64,000 nucleotides of DNA from Ascaris suum (lineage: Eukaryota; Nematoda; Chromadorea; Rhabditida; Ascarididae): contig CM024171.1 of assembly GCA_013433145.1 (NCBI GenBank), positions 3,513,001-3,577,000 of the forward strand, given 5' to 3'. Shown piece after piece: positions 35,646-48,506 of the stretch. A model generated the notes under the pieces. It did not search any database, was not told the origin of the DNA, and saw only the letters and a program-made list of their open reading frames with translations. Made by a program: the position numbers and the translations under genes. Position 1 is the stretch's first letter. Each line of letters starts with the position of its first letter.

Positions 35646-36588
35646 AATTCTTGTTTTCTTTAGGTTTATTTAAGACAATTTTTTTGCAATTTGAAATATT
35701 GGTGATTAGGACCTTCAAAGTTTTCGGCTCTCTACATGCTTTTCATCGGCTCTTGATGCAGCTTGCTTTATATATTTGCTGCGTACCGATCCCAATTCCC
35801 GATCCAATGATGTTCTTCTCCTGATTCATTTGGTCATAGGCGTTTATTTTATTTTATTTCCTGGGAGAATTTATTTGCGCAATAATTTTTTGTGTTGTTT
35901 TCGATGTGGTCTCGCTTTTTTTTTTGCTCAGAAGCTTGTCCTAAACTTCTCAGTATTCGTTTTGTGGTACGGCTTTTGTTATTCTCATCTTTTTATTTAT
36001 ATTTTTTATAAATAAAGGAATGATTGTATTGTCTGTCAAGAAGTATCCTCATTCATTATGCATGATTTGATGGTCATTTGCTGATAGGGTCGTGATCGTG
36101 TTTGCAAAAGCTTCATATCGAGGGATAAAATAGAGATTCCATAAGTGACATATGTTGCATTTCTGTAGATTCAGTTGATGTTTCTAGATGATTAGCATAA
36201 TCCTTCGTGAAGTATAACTCATATTTGTTTGCTTTTCGTTGTGAACTTCACTGGCTATTTTACAATTGCAAAATTCTTGTGCAAATTGCATTGCAAAGCA
36301 AAGTAGATTGAAAAATCTTGACATAAACCATTATTATGGTTTCTGGAATTTCTGAAATTTTTGAATAGGTCTATTGTGGTGTTGACGAAATAAGAGTTAG
36401 GTTGATCCCTATATAAGCAATCAGATGGGTGATCCACTTCGATCGGTTTAATGAGAGAAAAATTTGTGAATGGTGTTGCTTCATATTTGAACGATTGCAC
36501 CATTAGAGCAGTGAAGTTACGTTGGTGCATCGTATAGATCGTGTGAACAGTCACGCGGAGACGGAACGCATCACTGAAGATTGCAAAC

Positions 36589-36628
36589 AGAGAGAGAGGG
36601 AAAGAGAAAGAGAAAGAGAAAGAGAGAC
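36589..36628. repeat. Purine (GA/AAAGAG) simple repeat
   Basis: AGAGAGAGAGGG followed by repeated AAAGAG units. Confidence 0.85.
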
Positions 36629-39600
36629 AGTGAATTAGCTTGTACCTCACTGCTCGTTTCGATTGGCATCTGAGCTTCTCGAACCTTTTCGAAGAGAGCA
36701 CGTGCTACACTAGACGGTATTTCGCGATGTAAATGCTAGCACAATGAGATGCCATATCAATGACATAGAGTGCACTCTTCCTACTACGCTTTCATATGAA
36801 TTAGCTGTCATTAAAATAGGCATCGTGAGCTTTAAAAACTGTCAGCGCTGTGGAATGCCAGCTACAGATTTTATTTTTAGAATTTATCGCTATTCACTAA
36901 TGGATCTATTATATTTAATTTGATATATAGACACCTGAGCTAGTGAGTTTATGAATGATCATCCAGAATTGTATAGCGCGATCACTGCGATCCCCGTAAA
37001 TCATGGATACCTTTATTCGTTTCTCGACTACGATAACTCTAGAGGCTATGATCGTAGCATGATTGTTGGTTCATCGAAGAAAGGTCTAGTTGTATTCTAG
37101 GCTTGCAAAGTTTGTTGATAATATACCTAATCAAAATGCGCATAAATGATTGTAGTATTTAAGAAAAGGGCGTTGAAATGAGAGTCGAAGTGGAAATCGT
37201 AACTACTCTCGAGAGTTTATTGATAGGACTTAGTGGATAAAAGAGATTGCAACTTAACATCGCATTTGCAATATTGCAGTCAACTCAATGTTGCGTTTAT
37301 ATGTTCGTTTGGAAAGATGTCGAGATATTGAAATGAAGTGTTTATTCGTTCTCATCTATTTTCTGTTGACAAAGTTGCCACATTTTTATTTTTCAGTTTT
37401 TGCGTACTTTTAAAATCAAACTTTATTCCACAAAAACCTGTACAATTTCAATAGTTTGATATATCAAATTCTATCGATTATTTAATGAGAGACAAAAGTT
37501 CCTTCTTATTTCTATCTAATTTTTCTACTGCTTTGTTTGTTTGATTGGGAATTTATTGGATGTCTATTTTTCATTTTCTCTGCATCTTTAAAATTATTAA
37601 ATATTGATCAATAAAGTATTGTTTTGTTGATACTTTAATTGCTCAATTTCCATTTAAAAAAAAATTACTCAGTGAAATATTTTCTGAGTGGGAAGTTCTT
37701 AATTGGCTTGCAAATGCGTAAATAAACATTTTTCTAGGATGCGTCGGTGTGTTGCATCTCGACCGTTGCGTGTGTTGTTCGATCGCTGAATTTTTTCACT
37801 AATATCACTGCATTATCGTTCATCCTCAAATACTTTCTTCATTTGCTTTTCAAAATCCCCGCCGATTATAATTTCGTCAGCCGGATCCGCGGATAGGAGG
37901 AGGGACTAATGAAAAAAAAGAATTGCCGCTCATTGGTTTGAATTTTTTTTTTTGTTGAAATATTTAAATTTCCTTGTACGAAATTTCTGTGTGAAATTTT
38001 CACACGTCATTAGTCTTTTTCATGTACAATCGATACAATGTCGCAAAACTCTTTTGGTGGGCGTCCTCCTCCTTCTCCTCCTCCCCCCTCTCCCCTTTAC
38101 TGTTATACTTGTTCAAAACATTCCCATTGATACTCTCTAAAATGTATTTTATTTCCCTTCGTCGTTACTCGTTCTTTTAATACTTTCTACTGTCTCTTTT
38201 CACCATTACGATCATACATTTTGTTTGGAAATATTTTCTGCTATGATTCTTTCCTTATCCAAATATTAGAAGGTTAAAGGTTTTCTCACATTATACAAGA
38301 GCTCATTCGATGCAATATTTATTCAACTAATATTGGTTAAGTAATTGTTTTCAACAACAACTTATATCGCTTTTATTTCGACTCTTCTTTCTTTGGCTTA
38401 TTCGCCATTCGTTTTCTAGAAATTCTCTTCGTCTTTAAAAAGAAACTCATGAAAAAACTCAATTCACGAAAATTTCTAAATCCGCGTACAAAGTCATTTA
38501 AAATTCTTTCCATATGATATTTCATACGCTCAATAAATACACATTTAGTGGATGCACTTCGGCAAGGGTCATTCTTGTTGAAAATCTCTCCCTCTCTCTC
38601 TCCCTCTGAATAACGTACAACATTCCTATATTCGTGAAGGTCAATGAGGGTCATTCTTGCGGGTAAGGAACGATGCATTTATCCTATACGTTCTTCGATC
38701 TAAGCAATTCATATGTGTAATAATGACCGAATATTGACGGTCAGTCGATCTCAACGACAGCTGTTCGAAGAGGTTCGTTTCATTGGCACTGTAAATTGCG
38801 TTATTTTCTTTCATAGAAACGAAATATTTCTTATTCAAATGTTTTTATGCTCAGTTATCAGACAAACAAACAAATATTTTGAAAGTAAAATTTGAACAGT
38901 ATGAGGTCATCAAGCGAGGTTAACATCCATTATTATGGATGCGTAATTTCGTGCGCAATAAGTTACCTATATTTTGCAAACCCAATCGCGATCCGAGTAC
39001 ATAGAAAAGAATAGCAAACATTCAGAAGTAAATTTTGTGGAAAGACAATCAGCCGAAAGTTGTAAGTTTGACGGAGCGACGAGATTCGACACTGCAGACA
39101 AAGCGCATAGCGCAGCAATTTCTTGATCTTCTATCTGCTTGTTAGCTGATGTTTCGGCTTTTTTTGATATCTGCTATCTGCTTTTCGTTATTAAAATGAA
39201 TGAAAAATTTTTCTCGAAGATTTTCCATCTCACTTTTCAAAGAATAATTAGCGGTGTTATTATTCAACATTTATCGATGAAAATTTTACAAATCTTCCTC
39301 TTCGTCAAATAAATTTAGAGTTAATGTTTTCTTTCCATTAGGAAATCTTCTAACCTCCCCTATCGTCTAATATCAAGAATAAATGCAACAGAATTGGGGG
39401 AATGGGCAAACTGTATCGGTCAGCACACTTCTCGAAGTTGTATTTGAAAATGCATTATTTATCACGGAAACAGGTGGATACTTTTTCGCTGATGAATCAT
39501 TAGTGAATGCAATGTTAGAGAATAGCTCGAGCTCTCGCTCGAGTTGCTGTTTGCCCACAAAGCTAGCAGAACACAGAAAGCTCCGCCCTTAAGGTGCCCA

Positions 39601-40767
39601 CATCGTTTGTGTCAGACTGTTCCTGTTTACTTCTAACTCACTGAGTCGCTTGCTCATTGCTGTTCGTCTCTCTGGCCCTTGAACGCTTCATTTCACATAG
39701 TCTTTCTGTTCGTTGCTTGAATTTCCCATTTTTGAACTCTCTTCTTAAAATTTGTGTATTCGTCTAAGTACCAGAGGTTTATCGAAAAATTTTGACATGG
39801 GCTGCATAATTATTGCAGCAATAAACTACAAATAAGTTGGGGTTCTCCACATTCAGGGGACTCGACCGATGATTGCACTCGTCATCGAATTGCTTTCGCT
39901 CTAGCTCTGTGAGTGCACTTTACGGCATACTTTCGATGTGCAGTCATTGCAGCTTCATCTTAAATTTTACAAGCTTCCTGGAACATCGATCATGCGAATG
40001 CTCCTCGCAGCCAGCCACTAATCTGTTATTTCGTTTCTTTCGCTCTCACTGATTAGTTAGATCCAGAAAAATGAAATTTGGTTGCATAGCTGTTCGTCCA
40101 ACAGTCTATACTTAATTTTGAATGTCAGTTATAGCTGCCATATATGAAATGAAATGAAATGGCCATATATGAAATGCATAATATGATATATTTTTAGCTA
40201 ATTTTAATAAAAAATATTTTTTCGGTTCGAAAATTTTTCGACTCTATGATTTCGAAACACTTCAAAAAAATGTGATGCAGATATTTAATGAAACAATATA
40301 TAAAACGCATAATGCTAACAATAAGATAACCTAGAAACTTGTATTGGCGAATTAAGACTAACATGAGAGATTATTCAAGTTATTGTAGCCTTAAAGTCTG
40401 CCCTATTGAAGTATGCCAAAGTATATACACGTCTATGCGCAAAATTATGGCAACGAATTAGCGGATTGAGCGTCTGAAAGTCTCTGTGAGGTGACTTCTC
40501 TGATTCCTCGACAGCAGGCCTGATCATCTGTTACTTATTTACAGCCGCCTGTGTTTCGAAATAGTGTTTTTTGATGAGCTTATTTTAGTGACAACTTCGA
40601 CGCTCTTGTTCATCCTAGCTCACCTATTCAATTCTTTATTTATCACAGACTATTACATTTGCGAAGTATTTGTTGGAAGCGACAGGTAAATCAACAGGTA
40701 CTCAGTCGTTTTACATTTCGAGATGTCAGTTAAAAACTTTAGATTGACGCAGCAGTGCATTTTATTC

Positions 40768-40931
<164 letters not shown>

Positions 40932-43389
40932 CTAGCAGCTTATTTCTGATGGTGGTGCATAGAGTTTCGACTGAGCTGATAGGAGAATATACAAGTAAAT
41001 GCATTTTTAGAATTATTATAGGAAAGACACATAAAAGCAAAAAATCGATGCCATCACAGAATATAAATCTTTGCATTTTAAAGTTTGCTGATCGCCTCGG
41101 CTCCGACCATCTTGTTGACTCTGACAGAAAGAAAGCGGTTTTTGAGAGAAACTCTTTACGAGTGATTTCCTCACAGTACATCTTTGTTGTGCATCTCTGT
41201 AGGGAGGAAATTACACGAGAAGAGGATCATATTTCGATGTTTTAAGTTTGTATGTTGACTTGTTTTTTTTTTTTTTGCTAATGAGGTAGTTTGCAAGCAG
41301 ATGCTTTAGCGGCTTCCTCAGATACTCCTTTTCCAATCATTCCTTGAATTTCGCTTATCTTTCATAATTTTTTAATTTTGCGGTTATGATTTAGCGGATG
41401 CTCGTACTGCATTCATTTGATCTTTTGTTTAATATAAGAATGAAATTTTCGGTGATGGCGTCATCCTCGGTCTGTTTTTTTTTGAAATAAATTTCATCCA
41501 CTATGTTATTTATTTATTTTAATGTCACGAAGTAGGTAAGGTTTTTTATTGCACTATGAAGCAATAGAAGGTAAACAATTAAAAAGTGGTGTTCTACTGG
41601 TATGGTTCTTTTTGCTAACTTGAGGTCGACTTTCGGCCGCTCACTCCAAAGTAACGCTCCTCCTCCATCCTTCACTTTTGCCGCCTCACTCGTTGTTTTC
41701 TTAAGTACGAAAAATTTAAAAGAATCAAGGTCATAAAGTGTGTTCGTTCGAACTGGGCTTCGCTGATGATTCCTTGTCTTTGGATAATATGTCAGCATTT
41801 CTGCGTTATCTTAGTACTGGATATTTGGAGTTGCTTTTGTAAAACTGGTCAGTTTTCGTGGATATATCCCTACATAAAGAATACCCTTCTTCAGCGGTGT
41901 TTGGATTGCTTTCTGGAAAAGTTGGCTTACAATTATGCAATATTCATTTCGCACTCTCCTAATGGCATATCAGTGCGGAATAATATTTGCTGTTCCCATC
42001 AGGTAGTGAGAAATTGCTTAACCTTCGTTCATCCGATCAAACAACGCCGTCGCCAAATACTGGAGTTTAGTGTCAGAGCATCCGAAGATTGAAGAAAAAA
42101 ATGCAAAATATGAGAGATATTGCTAATGGAATGGTTGAAATTGACTATAAACACGTATTATGAAATCTCTGTACACTTTTAATGCATTGGTGTAGCAAGC
42201 GTTGCTTTGGAGAGGTCGACCGTTATTTGAGTTCGAAATGGACGCTGATCAGTGACGCAATTTTTTTACAAACTTAAGCAAGTTCCACTGAAGAAGGCCA
42301 TTATACAAGGACATCTTCGGAAAAAAAATTGTTCACTTATTATAGGAGCACATTTGAATATGGCGGAGAAGCCAAAATATTTGCGAGAAAGGTGGGATCG
42401 CCGACCACCGTCTAAGCTGATTCGAAGAGGAAATGAATGCAAAAGTAATCGTTCGTGTAAATGTATAAGAGCTCTCGTAGATCGAATTGCAATCGTGCAT
42501 TTGAATCACGAAATGTTATACCTGTCGAAATTGATGTGATGTTGAATGGGCATATGAAGCAAGCATTACGCTGGACAATGTGCCGACTTGTTAGCCTCAG
42601 CTCAATGCAAGCGAAGAATAATGTTTTAGGTTTTCTGGTCGTCCATCATCTGAAATGAATCATCGCTTGGGGGTGTGAATAGGTCGATTAATGTTTTGAA
42701 AGGGTTGTCTTCTAATAAGGATGTAGTGATAATCTGTCAAGGAATGGACAAATTTGCCAAATGTTCTGGTTAACAAAGACTGCAGGAATATAGAATCGGT
42801 GCGCTGGAAGAGTACATACACGATATTCTGGTTAAAACCAGGTTTGCGTAGGCGTATTAATGTTGTTTTTTTAAACTCATGCCAATATATGTGGAGATAT
42901 AATTGTATAGTTAGGTTTTTGACGTTATACGGCTGTTAATTTTTATGGTGATAAGGAAATAACCGTTGACTGATATCGCCGTTGGCTTAGTAATAAAACA
43001 TATTTTCTACCATGTCCAACCCTAACGTATGTTATTAGCAGTAGTTTTTCGTAATATAGTTTATCTGATTTTAAGCGTTCATGTCGTGAATGTAGGAGGA
43101 CTGCTGAAGGTTTATTGCTCAGGATGAGCGCTCTTCGTCGAGATTTTCTTTGTTTACTTTTGAGACAAAAACCAGACTTCTTTCACTGTCCTCCTTAGCT
43201 TAGTAGTTTCTTTTGCACTCCTCGAGCCAGTTTCTTTCGTATTAGACACCCACTCGCGTTCATTGCTGTTGTCTAAGCGACATAACCTTTGCTAAGTGAA
43301 AGTTTTAGGGTATTTGAAGAGAGTGCAGTGTTGAAAGCACCGCTTTCACAAGCTTCCTGTGTCTTATTGTCATTATCAACGAAGAAATA

Positions 43390-46300
43390 ATGCCATTCAA
43401 GCCTATCGAGCATCCGAAATGCCCTAAGTGCGGTAAATCGGTCTATGCGGCCGAAGAGATGGTCGCTGGTGGCTACAAATTCCATAAATTCTGCTTCAAA
43501 TGCAGTAAGTGCATCCAAGTATGATCGTATTATTATGCAAATACAGTCCTTATAATCCATTCCAAATGCAAATTACAAGTCAAGGAACAGTTTTTTTACC
43601 GAATTGCAAGAGCCAGTCGCCTTTATTGCACTACTCTTCACATCGCTTCGCACTTATTATTGTCGCTTACAAGTAATATTTCTAACACATTGTCTTGTTT
43701 GTCGTTGACCATATCCGTCTGATGTGCGTACATTGTCACTGAAATAAATAAAATTCCATCATCAATAAACCTCACTGAGAAAGCGTCGAATTCGGCAGGG
43801 CAACAGTTATGGCGCACAATTTCCTAGCGTTATTTATAAAAGTGCTTCACCATTAAGTTGAAATGAACAATGATCACTTAGCGTATAAAAGTGCTCCACA
43901 GTTTTAGAGAAACGATAGACGGATGTAATATGAGATGTGATGATTTTAGGATCCATCGATAAGGTAAATACACTCTTTACATAAGTAAGGCATCAGTGAT
44001 TATTCAGCTTTTCAGTCGATAAGTGTTTGTTTTTATTGATATGGGAATGAGGACACAATCTCTGATAGAATCGACTACGGAATGTTGCGTTCCCTCAAAA
44101 ATTTAGATGAAATAGTATTCATGGGTTTAAACATTCGCCCCTCCTTACTCATAAACTTTTCCTTCGAGGAATTTGGAGGATATCCTTTCTAAGAAATTGT
44201 TGCCTTAGTTATACCACTAATCGAAGTTGTACTCTCTCTCGAATTGTTTCAAATGAACGCACTAATAAAACGAGTGAAATTTTTGTTGCATGTGCTTGTT
44301 GCATTTCTAGCGATGTGCAATAAATTGTTGGATTCGACAAATTGTTGTGAGCATCAAGCCGAACTGTACTGCAAACAATGCCACGGAAGGAAATACGGTC
44401 CCAAAGGGGTTGGGTTCGGTATCGGTGCTGGAGCCCTCACTATGGATACTGGTGAACAATTTGGCAATACGGAAGTCGAAATGACGTAAGTTGACACTAT
44501 GTTCGCACTAATATTGTTTGAGTCGGCAAGATTAGTGATTTATTTGCAATCAAATTTATATTTGCTATATTAACCCATATACTTAATCTACATGTATTAT
44601 TCTGATCCATTCGTATGAAGTAATTTGTATTTTGTAGTTTTTTGATGTACTAAATTTACGTAATTTGTACTTTGTAGCACTTTATATGTACTAAAATTAT
44701 GTACTTTATATTAATCAAAGTGTAAAAGTATTCAATATGTTGTTGTATTGGTTTTTAAAATGTCAATTGTTTTCTCTTGTAAATAAGCACAAAGTTTTGC
44801 ATGTGAAGCTATTCTACTAACTCCCATACCATTAACATGTGCTTATGGTATTTGTTCTTCCGTTGCACTAAACATCAGCCTATCTACCTGGAACACCAAC
44901 CTACCCGGAAACGCTTTCTCACTTCATCTATCGCTTCGCATATTTTAATCTCACCGCTCAGCAGACTTAAAAGACTGATGCAGAATATACTTCACTGTTG
45001 AGATGATGACGATACGAAAGTCACACTTATTACGCAAATAACAAATTTTCACGTGAATTTCAAGCGCTAAGCTTTGAGCAATAGTGCTAAATAGTCGGAC
45101 TAAGCTGAAAATTCTTTCAATGGTAGATTCGCTGAAAAGCGGAAACAAAACAGAATCAATCTATTTACTAATGTTACCTATCTAAATTTAAGCTTGACTA
45201 GTTTCATTTCCGTTGTAGTATATATTTTCGGTCAGTTGAGTTCATAAGAGCGCATCAAATATGCCGAGCAAACTTTTTTCGGCTTTGTTTACTTTCAATG
45301 CGAAAATCTTACCTTTCGAATGTCGTATTACAGTCACTAATGGTTGGTTCACTTAGTATATGAGGTCTTAATATTGAAATTGATTGCAACGAAAAGATTA
45401 GCGAGAGCAGTGCCCATTTTTTCCATCTTTAAATCGTTATTGCATTCACTGTTCAGCTCACCATCACCCAATGAGCTCATTCAAAGGTGGCAATTTCTGT
45501 AGAGATGCTCTGGCTCGTTATTCTCGTCGGTCTAGGCTGCAACAACTGCCTCGTCGACTTATTGTCCAATGACTTATTGCCTATAGTCTTGTGCAGCATT
45601 TCACATAAAACAGCCTGAAACCACAAATGCTAAAAAACGTTTCAATTTTTATTAGAGACCATTAGCTACGGAGTTTTTTTGGTTTAAGAGGAAAAAGAAT
45701 TTCAATGCTTCATTTATCATTAATTTGCTTTCGTCACGGTCGTTTCCTTGCATCTGTCATTGATATTGATTGGAAGTGCAATAGACTTGATGATCCTTTC
45801 CGCACAGTTTGCCCCGGTTGCACTTTCAGGTTTATGCAATAAGCTGCTCGATTCGTGTACAGTGGCCGAGCATGGCTCTGAGCTCTTCTGCAAGCAATGC
45901 CATGGTCGTAAATATGGTCCAAAAGGTGTCGGTTTTGGATTAGGAGCTGGAGCGTTAACGATGGATGATGGAGCTCGTTTCGGCAATACATCCAATGAGA
46001 TGGGGTCAGATGGGAAATCACTTGCTAATGATCCACGATATAGCATGTTAATCAATGATGCTAGCAAACAAACCGCTCACAAATAGATTTGCATTTAGCC
46101 ATCGCTTGATGAATTTTATCACTCCTAAACCACATCCAGCAACTATATGAATCAACTAACCCGTCCACTATCGTTGATGTGTTCTTCTTATCTAATAGAA
46201 TTTCTTAATTAGAGTGTGTTGTGTGTTCCAAACACAGGTCATCTAACCACTTATGCTACTATTTTTCATTGATGGATTCTCAAAAAGTCGCTGCTTTAAA

Positions 46301-48022
46301 ATTTCTTCTTTCCCTCTCTAATATTTCTTGATTCAATTAAACTTTTTTTTAAAGAAAGAAACCATTCATAGAAGATATGATGGCGATTCTCCTTCTTTGC
46401 ACATGAAACAATTATATTTTAACTTTCATCGCGGTATTGGTATATGATCGGATAAGCGACTTTTTATGCAAATTTCTTACGTTTTAGCAAATTATTTATT
46501 TATTTTAATTTCGCAAAATGGGAAGGCACACAAATGTTTATGAGCATGAACAGCAAGAGGGAGCAGAGGGTCTACAAAGCTAGCAGTTGACGGATAGTCA
46601 TTGAATATATAAGAGAAACAGAATTGTGCAGGTGAAAGCGGTTTAGCAGCAGCTGGGAAGTTAAATGAGCGGATGCATCAACGACATTGGCAGAAACAGA
46701 TTTAAAGCTCATAATATAAAGCATTATGAACTTTGGCAATTATAAACACTGAAATAAATATGAAAGCTACCTTTCATTATTAATCGAAAATTTGCATATT
46801 CGCAGGTAGATGGGGATCGTTTTCAAATACGAAAATTTATCGAACAAATGCAGAAAAGATTTTTTTCGCATTCCCTTCATCAAAATGCTTAACTTTTCTG
46901 CTATCACTCATCGTTCCACACATTTATCATAGCAGACCTCTCATTTCTTGATGAACACTATACAGCGATGCTCTCTCTAACACCACAAAATTGCGTGGCG
47001 CAGTTGCTCTCCTTTTCCCAACGCTTCAATTAAAACTTTCTATTCAGTACTTGTTGCATAATAATTTAACTAAAGGAAAATAATTTCGGGCTATATACAT
47101 CGTTAAAATTTGTTGCTGTCAAATTTTTTCAGCAATAATTTCTAAAAACTCAAATTACCACACATCATATCAAAATGAAAATGTCATCCATTAAAGTCTG
47201 CTGTTAAAAAATGAAGAGAAATTAGCGTTTTCTAAACATTTTCTCCGATACGAAAAAATTAGTGTATTCGCTTTTCATTTTGCATGCTACTGAATATCCA
47301 GAATTCACCTCGACGACTAATGGTAGCAGTTTATATTTTCATCATAAAGATTTAATTTCATTATTATTACTTCAGTAGCATCTAAGAGTAGTTGGAGTGA
47401 TTGTACATTAGTTAATAATATAATTAAATAATATTTCTCCAACATTATCTTCAACGTTTTTGCTGAGTTTACTGATAAAACGTATAGCTATCGGTAAACT
47501 CAATGATTTTTTCTAGAGTCAATTTGTGCCATTGATTGTTGCCGAATGAAGAAATTTACTTCATACTGGTAGTCCCTGAAATATCATAGGCGTTGATATG
47601 CACTCAATTGCGCTGGAATTCAGTCAAACTTCTTCAAGAGCATCAGCACGTCATTTGCAGAACTCCATCGATTTGCTTTTCCCATCTTTTCTCCGCCTTC
47701 CGTACTCCTCTTATTGATATCAGCACATAAATTTAAACTAAACACTTGATGGCTTATTTGAGTTATATTAATATATTAATTGTTTTTCACACATTTATAA
47801 TCATAATATATAATGAAAACTTTGGCTTATAAGCACTAGCAGCAACATTAGCAGCATATGTGATATTTTTTGTTGATTTTAATTTAATAGTGTCATGCAA
47901 CTTTTTTTCGAATGTCATTTCATTTATCATTCTAATATATACTAACTGCTTCAATGTTTTGCAGTAACCGACCAATGACAGCCGAGGCGTTCACTGCACC
48001 GATCAATCCACAACATCGCTAA
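43390..48022 (+). CDS. mlp-1: Single-LIM-domain muscle LIM protein (CRP/MLP type) with alternative second exons
   Basis: CRP/MLP proteins bind alpha-actinin and actin filaments in muscle and can enter the nucleus. Exon 1 (43390-43504) opens [20 protein letters not shown] and supplies zinc ligands C11, C14, H32, C35, C38. Exon 2A (44311-44485) supplies C41, C59 and C62, the [18 protein letters not shown] linker and [15 protein letters not shown]. Exon 3 (47965-48022) ends [14 protein letters not shown]. Spacings fit the LIM consensus C-x2-C-x17-H-x2-C-x2-C-x2-C-x17-C-x2-C exactly, and phases (1, 2) close to 115 residues. Exon 2B (45830-46004) can replace 2A with the same borders and length. 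Vertebrate CRPs have two LIM domains; the one-LIM form fits nematode MLP-1. The gene name is by resemblance. Confidence 0.9.
44311..44485 (+). other. Alternative exon 2A of the LIM gene (175 nt)
   Basis: Acceptor GCATTTCTAG, donor AC|GTAAGT. It encodes the second half of the LIM domain and the Gly-rich tail. It completes codon 39 as Thr and contains [16 protein letters not shown]. Confidence 0.9.
45830..46086 (+). other. Alternative exon 2B of the LIM gene (175 nt, or 257 nt if read through to stop)
   Basis: Acceptor CACTTTCAG. It encodes a second version of the same half-domain: [16 protein letters not shown], then [18 protein letters not shown] and [16 protein letters not shown] donor GG|GTCAGA at 46005 sits at exactly the same codon position and phase as in 2A, giving 175 nt, so splicing to the common exon 3 is possible. 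If that donor is ignored the frame runs on for 26 more codons ([18 protein letters not shown]) to TAG at 46084-46086, giving a different C-terminus. Confidence 0.82.
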
Positions 48023-48500
48023 TTTTGAGGCATTGAAACGTTGATTCTTGCAAAAAAATTATCCATCATAAATGAGGATAATCGCAATCCGCTGCCTTTC
48101 ACTCGATTATCGTATTCGGTGTTTGGTATTGTTGAAATTCGCTGGCTTAAAAATTTTTTCCGCCTCGAATTTTTGTTAATTTTCCCGAGCACACCTAAAA
48201 TTAAAAATTAAAAATCATTTTCAATATTATTTCTCATTATCGTCCTTCTTTGTATTTGTTTAATGGTTAATCTTTAGTAACTCAACCGATAGAATTTTGC
48301 GATGAATACACAGCGTATTATCTAAAGTCTTGTTATATCGATGCGATCAGGTTATTTCAAAATTTATCCCATTGAGTATAAAAATAACTGACGGATAATA
48401 ATATTGACGGAATTTAGCAAATACAAACATTTCCAATGTTCAGTTAAGATTTTCCTTTGTGGTTCGTTAATGCATGTATTCGTCTATTCGATTCTATCTT

Positions 48501-48506
48501 AATAAA
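48501..48506 (+). terminator. Candidate poly(A) signal of the LIM gene
   Basis: AATAAA about 480 bp after the stop codon in the last exon, the first perfect hexamer I find there on the plus strand. Confidence 0.5.

Noticed and set aside
42360..42539. 60-codon ORF starting MAEKPKYLRERWDRR
   Set aside because: Composition is protein-like but no splice partner, domain or conserved neighbour could be found, so it was not called a gene.
45720..46067. Minus-strand ORFs of 95-115 codons opposite LIM exon 2B
   Set aside because: They are antisense shadows of the conserved LIM coding frame.
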